Positions 1 through 7,177 of a DNA stretch of 10,706 nucleotides are shown here, piece after piece. The position numbers were made by a program, and so were the translations under genes. The DNA is from an uncultured beta proteobacterium (GTDB lineage: Bacteria; Pseudomonadota; Gammaproteobacteria; Burkholderiales; Burkholderiaceae_C), in contig CAJBVC010000337.1 of assembly GCA_903958915.1 (NCBI GenBank), forward strand, positions 1 to 10,706, given 5' to 3'. Under the pieces are notes generated by a model, which saw only the letters and a program-made list of their open reading frames with translations, did not search any database and was not told where the DNA came from. Position 1 is the first letter of the stretch. Every line of letters begins with the position of its first letter.

Positions 1-1057
1 CATTCTCTCCAATGATTTGCCGCGCAGTCGCTGGCTCGCTGTTCTGCTGGTGCTGCTGGTGCTTGGATTGGCCTTGACACCGTTCCTGTTTCCAGGAGTC
101 AAGGCGCTCAACGTTGCTGCCAAGGTACTGGTGTTCATCGTGCTGGTGGCCAGCTTTGACCTTTTGCTGGGGTACACCGGCATTGTCAGTTTTGCACACA
201 CCATGTTCTTCGGAATTGGTGCTTACGGCATCGCGGTAGCTACCACCCATTTAGGTCCCACCTGGGAGGCGCTCGCGGCTGGGTTGGCGGGCGCGCTGGC
301 GTTGTCTTTTGGGCTGGCGCTGGTGATCGGGCTTTTCTCCCTGCGCGTGCGCGCCATATTCTTCGCCATGATTACCCTGGCGGTGGCGTCTGCATTCCTC
401 ACACTGGCGTCACAGTTGCACGAAATCACAGGTGGCGAGGACGGGCTGACTTTCAAAGTTCCGACAATCCTTTCGCCCAGCTTCGAGTTCAGCGATACGC
501 CGTTTCTGGGAGTCAGTCTGGATGGTCGTCTGTTGTGTTACTACTTATTGTTCGGTATGACCGTAATCCTGTTCCTGGCCTTGTTGCGAATTGTAAATTC
601 ACCCTTTGGCCGTGTGTTGCAGGCCATTCGCGAGAACGAGTTTCGCGCCGAGGCCATTGGTTACCACGTTGTCATCTATCGCACCAGTTCTGCCATTCTT
701 TCAGCGCTGTTTGCCACGATTGCCGGTGCCATGCTGGCGGTCTGGTTACGTTACAACGGACCCGATACCTCCCTGTCGTTCGAGATCATGATGGATGTGC
801 TTTTGATTGTCGTGATCGGCGGCATGGGAACCATGTACGGCGCAATCGTGGGAGCCACGCTGTTCCTGGTGGCGCAGAGTTATCTGCAGGACCTGCTGCG
901 CATTGCCAGTGAAGCGGTGGCTGCCTGGCCCTGGTTGTCCCTTCTGCTTTCACCAGACCGCTGGCTGCTGTGGCTCGGCGTACTGTTTGTGCTGTCGGTG
1001 TATTTCTTCCCCTCTGGCGTGGTGGGGAGGCTGCGGGCATCCGCTGCGCGGTCCTGA
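1..1057 (+). CDS. livM: LivM-type branched-chain amino acid (or related acid) ABC transporter permease, 5'-partial
   Basis: Inner-membrane permease subunit of a HAAT/LIV-family ABC importer, which works with a LivH-type permease, two ATPases and a periplasmic binding protein. The translation is strongly hydrophobic with about eight or more membrane segments. It carries the family's cytoplasmic coupling loop (NSPFGRVLQAIRENE and following, about residues 194-215 counted from the TTG at 17) and the late signature VVIGGMGTMYGAIVGA (about 265-280). The frame is open to base 2 (ILSND before the TTG) and no Shine-Dalgarno site precedes the TTG at 17. The true start is therefore probably off the left edge and only a few N-terminal residues are missing. 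It ends in TGA at 1055-1057, 40 bases before the oligomer hydrolase, and no terminator lies between. The substrate cannot be read from sequence. LIV-type systems also carry amides, urea and aromatic or short organic acids, and the neighbours make 3-hydroxybutyrate or its short oligomers a plausible cargo (inference). Family call is confident, substrate is not. Confidence 0.9.
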   Translation, partial: ILSNDLPRSRWLAVLLVLLVLGLALTPFLFPGVKALNVAAKVLVFIVLVASFDLLLGYTGIVSFAHTMFFGIGAYGIAVATTHLGPTWEALAAGLAGALALSFGLALVIGLFSLRVRAIFFAMITLAVASAFLTLASQLHEITGGEDGLTFKVPTILSPSFEFSDTPFLGVSLDGRLLCYYLLFGMTVILFLALLRIVNSPFGRVLQAIRENEFRAEAIGYHVVIYRTSSAILSALFATIAGAMLAVWLRYNGPDTSLSFEIMMDVLLIVVIGGMGTMYGAIVGATLFLVAQSYLQDLLRIASEAVAAWPWLSLLLSPDRWLLWLGVLFVLSVYFFPSGVVGRLRASAARS

Positions 1058-1086
1058 CCACGTTCTTTCCTTTCATAAAAACCCCT

Positions 1087-1092
1087 AGGAGA
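1087..1092 (+). promoter_or_regulatory. Ribosome binding site of the 3HB-oligomer hydrolase gene
   Basis: AGGAGA lies six bases (after the AGGAG core) before the ATG at 1098. It is the strongest Shine-Dalgarno match in the left block and fixes that start. The 40-base gap around it (1058-1097) shows no convincing -35/-10 pair and no hairpin, which favours read-through from the permease gene. Confidence 0.8.
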
Positions 1093-1097
1093 CATCT

Positions 1098-3302
1098 ATG
1101 CAGAGTAATTTGAACAGCCGTTTGGTTCCCGTTGCAGCGGCAGTCACAGTCATGATTGCCGGATGCGGCGGAGGTTCGTTGCCTGAGGTGAACCTGGTGC
1201 CCAGTGGAGTCTCTGACCTGGGCTTCAAGGTCTACCGCGCCAGCGTCACCGGATCTGCCAGCACAGCTGCGGGGCAAGACCTGCTGACGGGTGGCCTTGG
1301 CAAGAGCGGATTGGTCAATACCGCGGCTGCAACGCTTACGGCTTTTGCAGACCCCGCCAATCCAACCGCAGATGAGTTGCGCCGCAATGCCATCCAGTCT
1401 AATTACCGCGGGTTGGTAGACAACACCGTGGGCGGCGGCTACGGCGTGTTGTACGGTCCCAATATCGATCTGGCAGGAAACAACACACGGGGCGAGGGCC
1501 TGGTTCCCGGAGTCGAGTACGTGGGCGTGCTCGACGATGGTTCAGGTCGCAAGCGGGTCACCATGGCGGTTCAGATCCCGGACAGTTTCGACGTCAACGC
1601 ACCCTGTGTTGTGCTTGGCCCCTCTTCGGGCTCGCGCGGAGTCTACGGAGCCATTGGCAGCGCTGGCGACTGGGGACTCAAGCGTGGTTGCGCCGTGGCG
1701 TTGACCGATGCCGGCAAGGGCATGGGCCTGAACGACCTGTCCGACGACAGTGTGCACAGAATCGATGGCACACGTGCCAGCCGTACCGTCGCCGGCACTC
1801 TGGCGCACTTTGCAGCCAACATCACGGATGCCGCACGCGTGGCATTCAATGCAGCGTTCCCGAACCGCCTCGCGCTCAAGCACGCACACTCGCAAATGAA
1901 CCCCGAGAAGGACTGGGGCAATGACACACTCGCCGCCGCCCAGTACGCCATGTATGCCTTGAACCAGCAATATGGTCCTTCAGCAAGTATGGCCAGCAAT
2001 GCCAAGGCGGTGCGATTTACGGCGGACAACACCATGGTCATCGCTGCATCGGTGTCCAATGGTGGTGCTGCGGTGTTGCGCGCCGCGGAGCAGGATACCG
2101 CGGGCATCATTGATGGCGTGGTGGCGGGCGAACCCAGTGCGCAGCCCAGCACCACAGCGGGCTACGGAGTGCAGTTCGCAGGAGCGCCGGTTGCCGCTTA
2201 CGGCAAACCTTTGATGGACTACTTCACCATTGCCAACCTGTACCAGCCTTGTGCTGCGTTGGCACCCAGCGCTGCCCTGACCGAGGTGTCGATCTTCAAT
2301 TACATCGGCTTGACCGGACAAACCACAACGGCTACCAACCGCTGCAACCAACTGGCTGCCAAGGGGCTGGTCACTGGTGCCACCACCGCCGAGCGTGCCG
2401 CCAGCGCATTGGCCAAACTCCGTGCGGCGGGCTGGACGGCTGACAATGATGTCATGCACAACGCCCACTATGCGTTGGGCAATGCGGTCATTATTTCGAT
2501 GATGTACACCAATGCCTATGGCAAGTTTTCTGTGGCTGACAATCTTTGCGGCATGAGCGCTGCGGCAGTTGCGGCTGGTGTTCCGGCACCGATGGCCGTC
2601 AACGTACGTGCAGCCAGCTATGCCACTGGCAATGGGACGGTGAACGGCACTCCGGCCACCGTGGTTTACAACGACTCGGTGGGTGGCGCCAAGGCATGGA
2701 ACCTGGGCGTGTCCCCGAGTTCGGGGGTTGCCGACTTCGCCTTGGACGCGGCACTTTGTCAACGTGCTCTCTTCACCGGGGTCGACACGGTGACGGGTAC
2801 GGCGCTGACTGCAACTTCAACACCGACCAAGGCGCAGAGTGACGCCGTCAAGGCGGGGGTCGCGGATGTAATGCTCAACGGCAATCTGCGTGGCAAACCC
2901 ACGCTCATGCTCGCAGGCCGCAGCGATGCCTTGCTGCCCATCAACAATTCCGAGCGTGCCTATGCGGCGTACAACCGCCTGGTGGAAGGTGCGGCAAGCC
3001 GGTTGAGCTATATCGAGGTGACGAACGCCCAGCACTTTGACTCGTTCAATGCATTCTCAGGATTTGACACCCGGTATGTCCCGCTACACACGTACTTTGT
3101 TCACGCCATGAACGCGATGTATGCCAGTCTGAAAGACGGCAAGGCGCTGCCAGTCAGCCAGGTGGTCCGCACCACGCCACGCGGTGGGGTGCCTGGAGCC
3201 GCACCAGCGATCACGGCAGCGAATGTACCTGGCATTGCGGCGACACCTGCAGTTGCCGACCAGATCGTGTTTTCAGGGACTTCGTTGTCGGTTCCCAACT
3301 AA
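1098..3302 (+). CDS. D-(-)-3-hydroxybutyrate oligomer hydrolase, predicted lipoprotein
   Basis: Hydrolyses short D-3-hydroxybutyrate oligomers, the products of polyhydroxybutyrate depolymerase, to monomer. At 734 residues it fits the 3HBOH family known from Ralstonia pickettii and Cupriavidus (PhaY1/PhaZ2 type). The N-terminus is a lipoprotein signal: a short n-region with Arg8, a hydrophobic stretch, then lipobox I-A-G-Cys23. Gly at +2 suggests outer-membrane sorting by the Lol rule. The likely nucleophile is Ser320 in ASVSNGG, a variant in which the usual first Gly of GxSxG is Ser. The probable charge-relay partners are Asp610 (AGRSDALLP) and His646 (TNAQHFDSF). Ser320 follows from family motif and spacing; the Asp and His are inferred from fold logic. 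The ATG at 1098 has a strong Shine-Dalgarno site. The gene sits between an ABC permease and an alpha/beta hydrolase on the same strand, probably in one operon. A cytoplasmic role is less likely given the lipobox. Family assignment is confident; location is predicted. Confidence 0.92.
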   Translation: MQSNLNSRLVPVAAAVTVMIAGCGGGSLPEVNLVPSGVSDLGFKVYRASVTGSASTAAGQDLLTGGLGKSGLVNTAAATLTAFADPANPTADELRRNAIQSNYRGLVDNTVGGGYGVLYGPNIDLAGNNTRGEGLVPGVEYVGVLDDGSGRKRVTMAVQIPDSFDVNAPCVVLGPSSGSRGVYGAIGSAGDWGLKRGCAVALTDAGKGMGLNDLSDDSVHRIDGTRASRTVAGTLAHFAANITDAARVAFNAAFPNRLALKHAHSQMNPEKDWGNDTLAAAQYAMYALNQQYGPSASMASNAKAVRFTADNTMVIAASVSNGGAAVLRAAEQDTAGIIDGVVAGEPSAQPSTTAGYGVQFAGAPVAAYGKPLMDYFTIANLYQPCAALAPSAALTEVSIFNYIGLTGQTTTATNRCNQLAAKGLVTGATTAERAASALAKLRAAGWTADNDVMHNAHYALGNAVIISMMYTNAYGKFSVADNLCGMSAAAVAAGVPAPMAVNVRAASYATGNGTVNGTPATVVYNDSVGGAKAWNLGVSPSSGVADFALDAALCQRALFTGVDTVTGTALTATSTPTKAQSDAVKAGVADVMLNGNLRGKPTLMLAGRSDALLPINNSERAYAAYNRLVEGAASRLSYIEVTNAQHFDSFNAFSGFDTRYVPLHTYFVHAMNAMYASLKDGKALPVSQVVRTTPRGGVPGAAPAITAANVPGIAATPAVADQIVFSGTSLSVPN

Positions 3303-3314
3303 GGTTGCAGCGCC

Positions 3315-4190
3315 ATGCCCTTTGCTTCGCGATACCTGCAGTGTGCAGGTCATGAAATTCACTATACCGAATGGGGTGATCCACAGTCACCTGCAGTGAT
3401 CGCGTGGCATGGGTTGGCCCGCACCGGACGCGATATGGATGCGTTGGCGGCGCATCTTGCGCCCCATTACCGGGTGATCTGCCCGGACACCATTGGACGC
3501 GGCTTGAGTCAGTGGAGCTCCAACCCCAAGGAGCACTACTGTTTGAAGCACTATGCACAGATTGCACAGGCTTTGCTGGATCAACTTGGCATTGACCGTG
3601 TGCACTGGGTTGGTACGTCCATGGGGGGAGCACTGGGGATGGTGCTTGCCTCAGGCTTTTTTCAGCCTGCCATGGCGACACGTATTCGCAGTCTGGTGCT
3701 CAATGACAATGCCCCGTACCTCGAGGCTCCTGCCATCGAGCGCATTCGAACGTATGCAGGCAGTCCACCTGCGTTTGACACGGTGGTGGAGCTTGAAGAA
3801 TTTTTTCGCGCTGCCTACCAACCCTTTGGAAACCTCACCGATGCACAGTGGAGGCACTTGACCGAGACATCCACACGTCGCCTGTCGGATGGTCGTGTCA
3901 CGCCGCACTACGATCCAGCCATCGTGCAGCAGTTCACGCACCATCCCGATGACTATCTCTTGTGGGAACACTTTGATGCACTGCAGATTCCCGTGTTATG
4001 CCTGCACGGCAGTGAATCCGATCTGGTGGTACCTGCAACGCTGGACACCATGCGCGCACGGGGGCCAGGCGCTGCTGGCAGGTTGCAGATTGTGGATATT
4101 GCGGGTTGCGGACACGCCCCTGCTTTGAATGTGCCGCAGCAGTGGGACCTGGTGGAGCGCTTCATTGGCGCTGCGGCAACTACCTCTTAA
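3315..4190 (+). CDS. Alpha/beta hydrolase (probable carboxylesterase)
   Basis: A 291-residue single-domain alpha/beta hydrolase without signal peptide or membrane segment, so probably cytoplasmic. Visible elements in order: the HG oxyanion-hole turn AWHGLART (about 30-37), the [11 protein letters not shown] strand-loop (57-67), the nucleophile elbow GTSMGG with Ser102, [10 protein letters not shown] with Asp236, and GCGHAPALN with His267. The Ser-Asp-His triad is therefore complete. The ATG lies 12 bases after the TAA of the oligomer hydrolase; a modest AAGG (3301-3304) overlapping that stop may serve as its ribosome site, so co-translation is likely. The position suggests a role in ester breakdown linked to 3-hydroxybutyrate, for example cutting imported dimers. 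The family is too broad to fix a substrate; lactonase and general carboxylesterase are equally open. The 3' end overlaps the convergent chemoreceptor gene by four bases. Fold call is sure, function is not. Confidence 0.88.
   Translation: MPFASRYLQCAGHEIHYTEWGDPQSPAVIAWHGLARTGRDMDALAAHLAPHYRVICPDTIGRGLSQWSSNPKEHYCLKHYAQIAQALLDQLGIDRVHWVGTSMGGALGMVLASGFFQPAMATRIRSLVLNDNAPYLEAPAIERIRTYAGSPPAFDTVVELEEFFRAAYQPFGNLTDAQWRHLTETSTRRLSDGRVTPHYDPAIVQQFTHHPDDYLLWEHFDALQIPVLCLHGSESDLVVPATLDTMRARGPGAAGRLQIVDIAGCGHAPALNVPQQWDLVERFIGAAATTS
3334..3350. repeat. Perfect 7-base inverted repeat with 3-base loop early in the alpha/beta hydrolase gene
   Basis: ACCTGCA-GTG-TGCAGGT covers codons 7-12 of the hydrolase, starting about 20 bases after its ATG. 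It could form a hairpin in the mRNA close to the start codon, or be a chance result of the Tyr-Leu-Gln-Cys-Ala-Gly codons. No function is assigned. Confidence 0.35.
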
Positions 4191-5953
4191 AACGTCTCCC
4201 AGTCGTCGTCGCCGCCCGCAGGCACCGGTTTTTTGGGTGTCACCACCTGCACCAGTTTGGGTGGCGTTGAAGGTTTTGTCTGTGGGGCATGTTTTGCCGA
4301 AGGCGTGGCCCTGGGCGGCACACCATCGCCCCTGCGTTCCGCGCCTTTAAAGCTACTTGCTTTGGATGTACTGGAGCGAACGGCCGCCTTGGGTGGTACA
4401 AATGCCTGCCCGGCACCGCCCAGGTTAAACACGGCGACGGTGCCAACCAGGTCGTGCGCCTGAGACTTCAGACTGCTGGCAGCAGCCGCCATCTCTTCCA
4501 CCAAGGCGGCATTCTGCTGCGTCACCTGATCCATTTGTGAGACCGCCTCGCCGACCTGCGCCACCCCAGCCGCCTGCTCGTTGCTGGCGGCGCTGATCTC
4601 GCCCATGAGGTCAGTGGCGCGCTTGATGCTTGCAACGACCTCGGCCATGGTGTTGCCGGCCTCGTCGACCAATGCCGTTCCTTGTTCTACCCGTTCCACA
4701 CTGGCGCCAATCAGGGTCTTGATTTCCTTGGCGGCTTCGGCGCTGCGCCCGGCGAGGGAACGCACTTCGCTGGCCACCACGGCAAATCCGCGCCCCTGTT
4801 CCCCAGCACGCGCCGCTTCCACCGCCGCGTTGAGCGCGAGAATATTGGTCTGAAAGGCAATACCATCGATCACGCTGATGATGTCGGCAATTCTGCGTGA
4901 CGCATCGTTGATGCCCTTCATGGTTTCCACGACCTGGCCCACGACTTCGCCCCCCCGGACCGCGACATTGCTGGCACTGACGGCAAGCTGGTTGGCCTGT
5001 CGTGCACTGTCGGCGTTCTGACGCACGGTAGAACTCAGCTCCTCCATGGAAGCAGCCGTCTGTTCCAATGCGCTGGCCTGGCTTTCCGTACGAGCGCTCA
5101 GGTCGTTGTTGCCGGATGCGATTTCGGCGCTGGCGGTCGAAACGCCTTCGGCGCCCTGACGCACGGACGACACCACCTTGAACAGACTTTCATTCATTTC
5201 GCGCAGAGCCATGAGCAACTGGCCGACTTCGTCGGTGCTGTCGACCTGAATTTTCGACGATAGATCCCCCGCAGCAACCTTTTGCGCCGTGTCCAGCGCC
5301 ACCTTGACGGGCAACACGATGCTTCGCGTCACCAGCACGCCCATGACCGCAGCCAGCGCAAGCGCAACCGCTGCGAGTACCAGCACCGTGACTTTTGCGT
5401 TGAGCGATGTCGCTGCGGCTTCTTCGCCGGTGGATTTCAATCGGGCGCTCTGGTGCTCGATGAGCGCATCGAGTCGCTGAAAGTAGGCGGCCTGCGTAGC
5501 ACGCAGCTTGGTCATCATGAAGGTAATGCCTTCTTCGCGCTTGTTGTCGGTGGCCAGCTTGAGATACGCCTCCAGGTCAACCACATAGGCAGCGCGTGCT
5601 TCCTTGAGTGCCCCGAAGATCTCCTTGCCCTTAGGGCTGGCGACCATTTTGTCGAGTTTTTCCATGCCTTCGGAAATGGCGGCGCGGGCTTTCACAATGC
5701 GCTCGGCTTCCTGCTTGATGCCCGTCTCTTCATTGCTCAGCAGCATGTTGCGGGTGGCCCGCGCGATCAGGTTGAGGTGACCTTCAATTTCGTAGGCCTG
5801 GATGACTTTGGGGTACTCGTCGTTGACGATCAGGCTGGTGTCCTCGTACAAAATGGACAAACGCGACACCGCTATAAACACGATAACGGCCAGTAATGCC
5901 AGTACAAAACCAAACGCCAACCCCAGTCGCATTCCGATTTTCATATTCTTCAC
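4187..5953 (-). CDS. Methyl-accepting chemotaxis protein with CheR-docking-like C-terminal pentapeptide
   Basis: Transmembrane chemoreceptor of 588 residues that would signal to CheA/CheW. Layout: TM1 about 11-31; periplasmic sensor about 32-187, helical and of the size expected for a four-helix-bundle sensor; TM2 about 188-209; HAMP about 210-262 with Pro215 and DEVGQL; then a long coiled-coil signalling domain. Its hairpin tip includes [17 protein letters not shown] and [16 protein letters not shown] (about 365-398). Candidate methylation pairs fitting the consensus are Glu297-Gln298, Glu304-Glu305 and Glu486-Glu487. A Pro/Lys-rich linker (about 515-583) leads to the terminal DWETF (584-588), close to the NWETF tail of E. 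coli Tar/Tsr that docks CheR and CheB. The start is read as GTG at 5953, because AAGGAG lies six bases before it; the in-frame ATG at 5944 would have a 15-base spacer. No chemotaxis gene is adjacent, so it looks like an orphan receptor. The ligand cannot be told from sequence. Confidence 0.95.
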   Translation of the reverse strand: MKNMKIGMRLGLAFGFVLALLAVIVFIAVSRLSILYEDTSLIVNDEYPKVIQAYEIEGHLNLIARATRNMLLSNEETGIKQEAERIVKARAAISEGMEKLDKMVASPKGKEIFGALKEARAAYVVDLEAYLKLATDNKREEGITFMMTKLRATQAAYFQRLDALIEHQSARLKSTGEEAAATSLNAKVTVLVLAAVALALAAVMGVLVTRSIVLPVKVALDTAQKVAAGDLSSKIQVDSTDEVGQLLMALREMNESLFKVVSSVRQGAEGVSTASAEIASGNNDLSARTESQASALEQTAASMEELSSTVRQNADSARQANQLAVSASNVAVRGGEVVGQVVETMKGINDASRRIADIISVIDGIAFQTNILALNAAVEAARAGEQGRGFAVVASEVRSLAGRSAEAAKEIKTLIGASVERVEQGTALVDEAGNTMAEVVASIKRATDLMGEISAASNEQAAGVAQVGEAVSQMDQVTQQNAALVEEMAAAASSLKSQAHDLVGTVAVFNLGGAGQAFVPPKAAVRSSTSKASSFKGAERRGDGVPPRATPSAKHAPQTKPSTPPKLVQVVTPKKPVPAGGDDDWETF

Positions 5954-5959
5954 AAGTTG

Positions 5960-5965
5960 CTCCTT
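5960..5965 (-). promoter_or_regulatory. Ribosome binding site of the chemoreceptor gene, deciding a GTG start
   Basis: On the minus strand AAGGAG ends six bases before GTG (5953-5951) and fifteen before the in-frame ATG (5944-5942). Spacing favours GTG, which gives the N-terminus [12 protein letters not shown], the usual shape for these receptors. No clear sigma-70, sigma-28 or sigma-54 promoter was recognisable in 5966-6085. Confidence 0.7.
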
Positions 5966-6027
5966 TTGGCCAAGACATCAATCCTCGGTTATGTTCTTCT
6001 TGTACTCGAAATTGTGAGCAAAATGCC

Positions 6028-6056
6028 GCTGACACGTCCAGCCGCGACGCATCAGC
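6028..6056 (-). terminator. Hairpin downstream of hemH, possible weak terminator or 3'-end stabiliser
   Basis: Two 11-base arms (6028-6038 and 6046-6056) flank a 7-base loop. Read as minus-strand RNA all eleven positions pair, two of them as G-U wobbles. Read as plus-strand RNA the same two positions are C/A mismatches, so the structure suits a minus-strand transcript. It begins 30 bases after the hemH stop. The following bases are GGCAUUUUGC, so a short U run comes only after a 4-base gap, which is poor for classic Rho-independent termination. It lies in the 132-base gap (5954-6085) between hemH and the chemoreceptor gene. Confidence 0.4.
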
Positions 6057-6085
6057 TTGAGTTGGGTCACAAACTTGGCGGATTT

Positions 6086-7177
6086 CTATTGTTTTGCGCC
6101 TAGGGCCAGTGCTGCTTGTCGGGATGCTGCCAGCGCTTGAGGCTCCGGTGTGGTCAGGGTATTCCAGCCCGCCAGGTGCCTCTGCGTCAGGTTGTACAGC
6201 GCAGTGATCCACTCCGGGTCTTCATTCAGGCAAGGAATGTAATGAAACACTTTGCCACCCGCCTTGAGGAAGGCAGCGCGTGCTTCCATGTTGATTTCTT
6301 CCAGCGTTTCCAGGCAGTCGCTGGTGAAACCCGGGCAGATCACGTCGACACGGCCCACCCCGGCCTTGCCCATCGCAATCAGGGTGGGTTCGGTATACGG
6401 CTCAAGCCACTTGGCGCGTCCCAGGCGCGATTGAAAGGTGACCTTGAACTGTTTGCCGTTCAGTCCCAGTTCTTCGGCCAGCAGGCGTGCGGTCTTGTGG
6501 CACTCGCAGTGGTAGGGGTCGCCCAGGTGCAGCGTGCGCTCCGGCACACCATGAAAACTCATGACAAGTTGGTCTGGTAAACCGTTGGCTTTCCAGTGCC
6601 GCAGCACACTCATGCCAAGAGCGCTGATGTAGCCGGGTTCGTCGTGGTAGTGGTTGACAAAGCGCAGCTCAGGCAGCGTTCGACAGGTCTGGGCCCAGGC
6701 GTAGACGGCATCGAATACGCTGGCGGTGGTGGTTGCAGAATATTGTGGGTAGGCGGGCAGGATAAGGATGCGCGTCACGCCGTCGGCTTTCATGGCGTCG
6801 AGCTGCGATGCGATGGACGTGCTGCCGTACCGCATGGCCCAGCGCACCTTGACCTGATGGTTGCGTTGCCCCAGCCACCCTTGCAACAGTTTGGCCTGCT
6901 TCTCGGTCCAGACCTTCAGAGGGGAACCCGCGGGCGTCCAGATGCTGGCGTACTTGGCGGCCGACTTGGCGGGGCGTATGCGCAGGATGACGCCGTGCAG
7001 AATCAGCAGCCAGAGTAGACGGGGAATTTCGACCACGCGGCGATCGCTCAGGAACTCGGCAAGATAGCGACGCACCGCACTCGCCGTCGGGGCGTCTGGC
7101 GTGCCCAGATTGCACAACAGCACGGCTGTGCGGGGTGGCTGGCCGTGGGAATAGGGGGGTTCTGGGCGGAAGGTCAT
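6086..7177 (-). CDS. hemH: Ferrochelatase (protoporphyrin IX iron insertion)
   Basis: Inserts Fe2+ into protoporphyrin IX in the last step of the classical protoporphyrin-dependent haem pathway. The 363-residue protein starts with the typical [16 protein letters not shown] segment (16-31). It carries [11 protein letters not shown] (140-150), then the active-site motif [16 protein letters not shown] with His209, and the second metal-site motif [14 protein letters not shown] with Glu290. The 81-residue His-Glu spacing equals that of the E. coli enzyme (His194/Glu275). No membrane segment or signal is evident. The ATG at 7177-7175 overlaps the TGA of the upstream acylase gene as ATGA, and I see no good Shine-Dalgarno site in the bases before it. 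Translation may therefore depend on ribosomes finishing the acylase gene. The stop is TAG at 6088-6086. The linkage to an acylase is unusual: in related bacteria hemH is often found beside the heat-shock repressor gene hrcA (recalled, not checked). Confidence 0.97.
   Translation of the reverse strand: MTFRPEPPYSHGQPPRTAVLLCNLGTPDAPTASAVRRYLAEFLSDRRVVEIPRLLWLLILHGVILRIRPAKSAAKYASIWTPAGSPLKVWTEKQAKLLQGWLGQRNHQVKVRWAMRYGSTSIASQLDAMKADGVTRILILPAYPQYSATTTASVFDAVYAWAQTCRTLPELRFVNHYHDEPGYISALGMSVLRHWKANGLPDQLVMSFHGVPERTLHLGDPYHCECHKTARLLAEELGLNGKQFKVTFQSRLGRAKWLEPYTEPTLIAMGKAGVGRVDVICPGFTSDCLETLEEINMEARAAFLKAGGKVFHYIPCLNEDPEWITALYNLTQRHLAGWNTLTTPEPQALAASRQAALALGAKQ

Noticed and set aside
1980..2762. 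A 260-codon open frame on the minus strand, opposite the oligomer hydrolase
   Set aside because: Translation is rich in Arg, His, Cys and Gly with no motif, typical of an antisense shadow. The sense frame has a clear family match over its whole length.
3652..3669. CAGGCT-(6)-AGCCTG hairpin with a T run in the alpha/beta hydrolase gene
   Set aside because: The T run is in the loop rather than after the stem and the site is mid-gene (codons for ASGFFQPAM), so it is not a terminator.
4211..4234. GC-rich stretch followed by six T just past the convergent stops, as a terminator for the plus-strand operon
   Set aside because: Only about three consecutive base pairs could be formed before the T run, and the bases code for the chemoreceptor tail.
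5282..5896. A 204-codon plus-strand frame opposite the N-terminal half of the chemoreceptor
   Set aside because: No ribosome site or domain is visible, and the opposite strand codes for a complete receptor with TM1, sensor, TM2 and HAMP.
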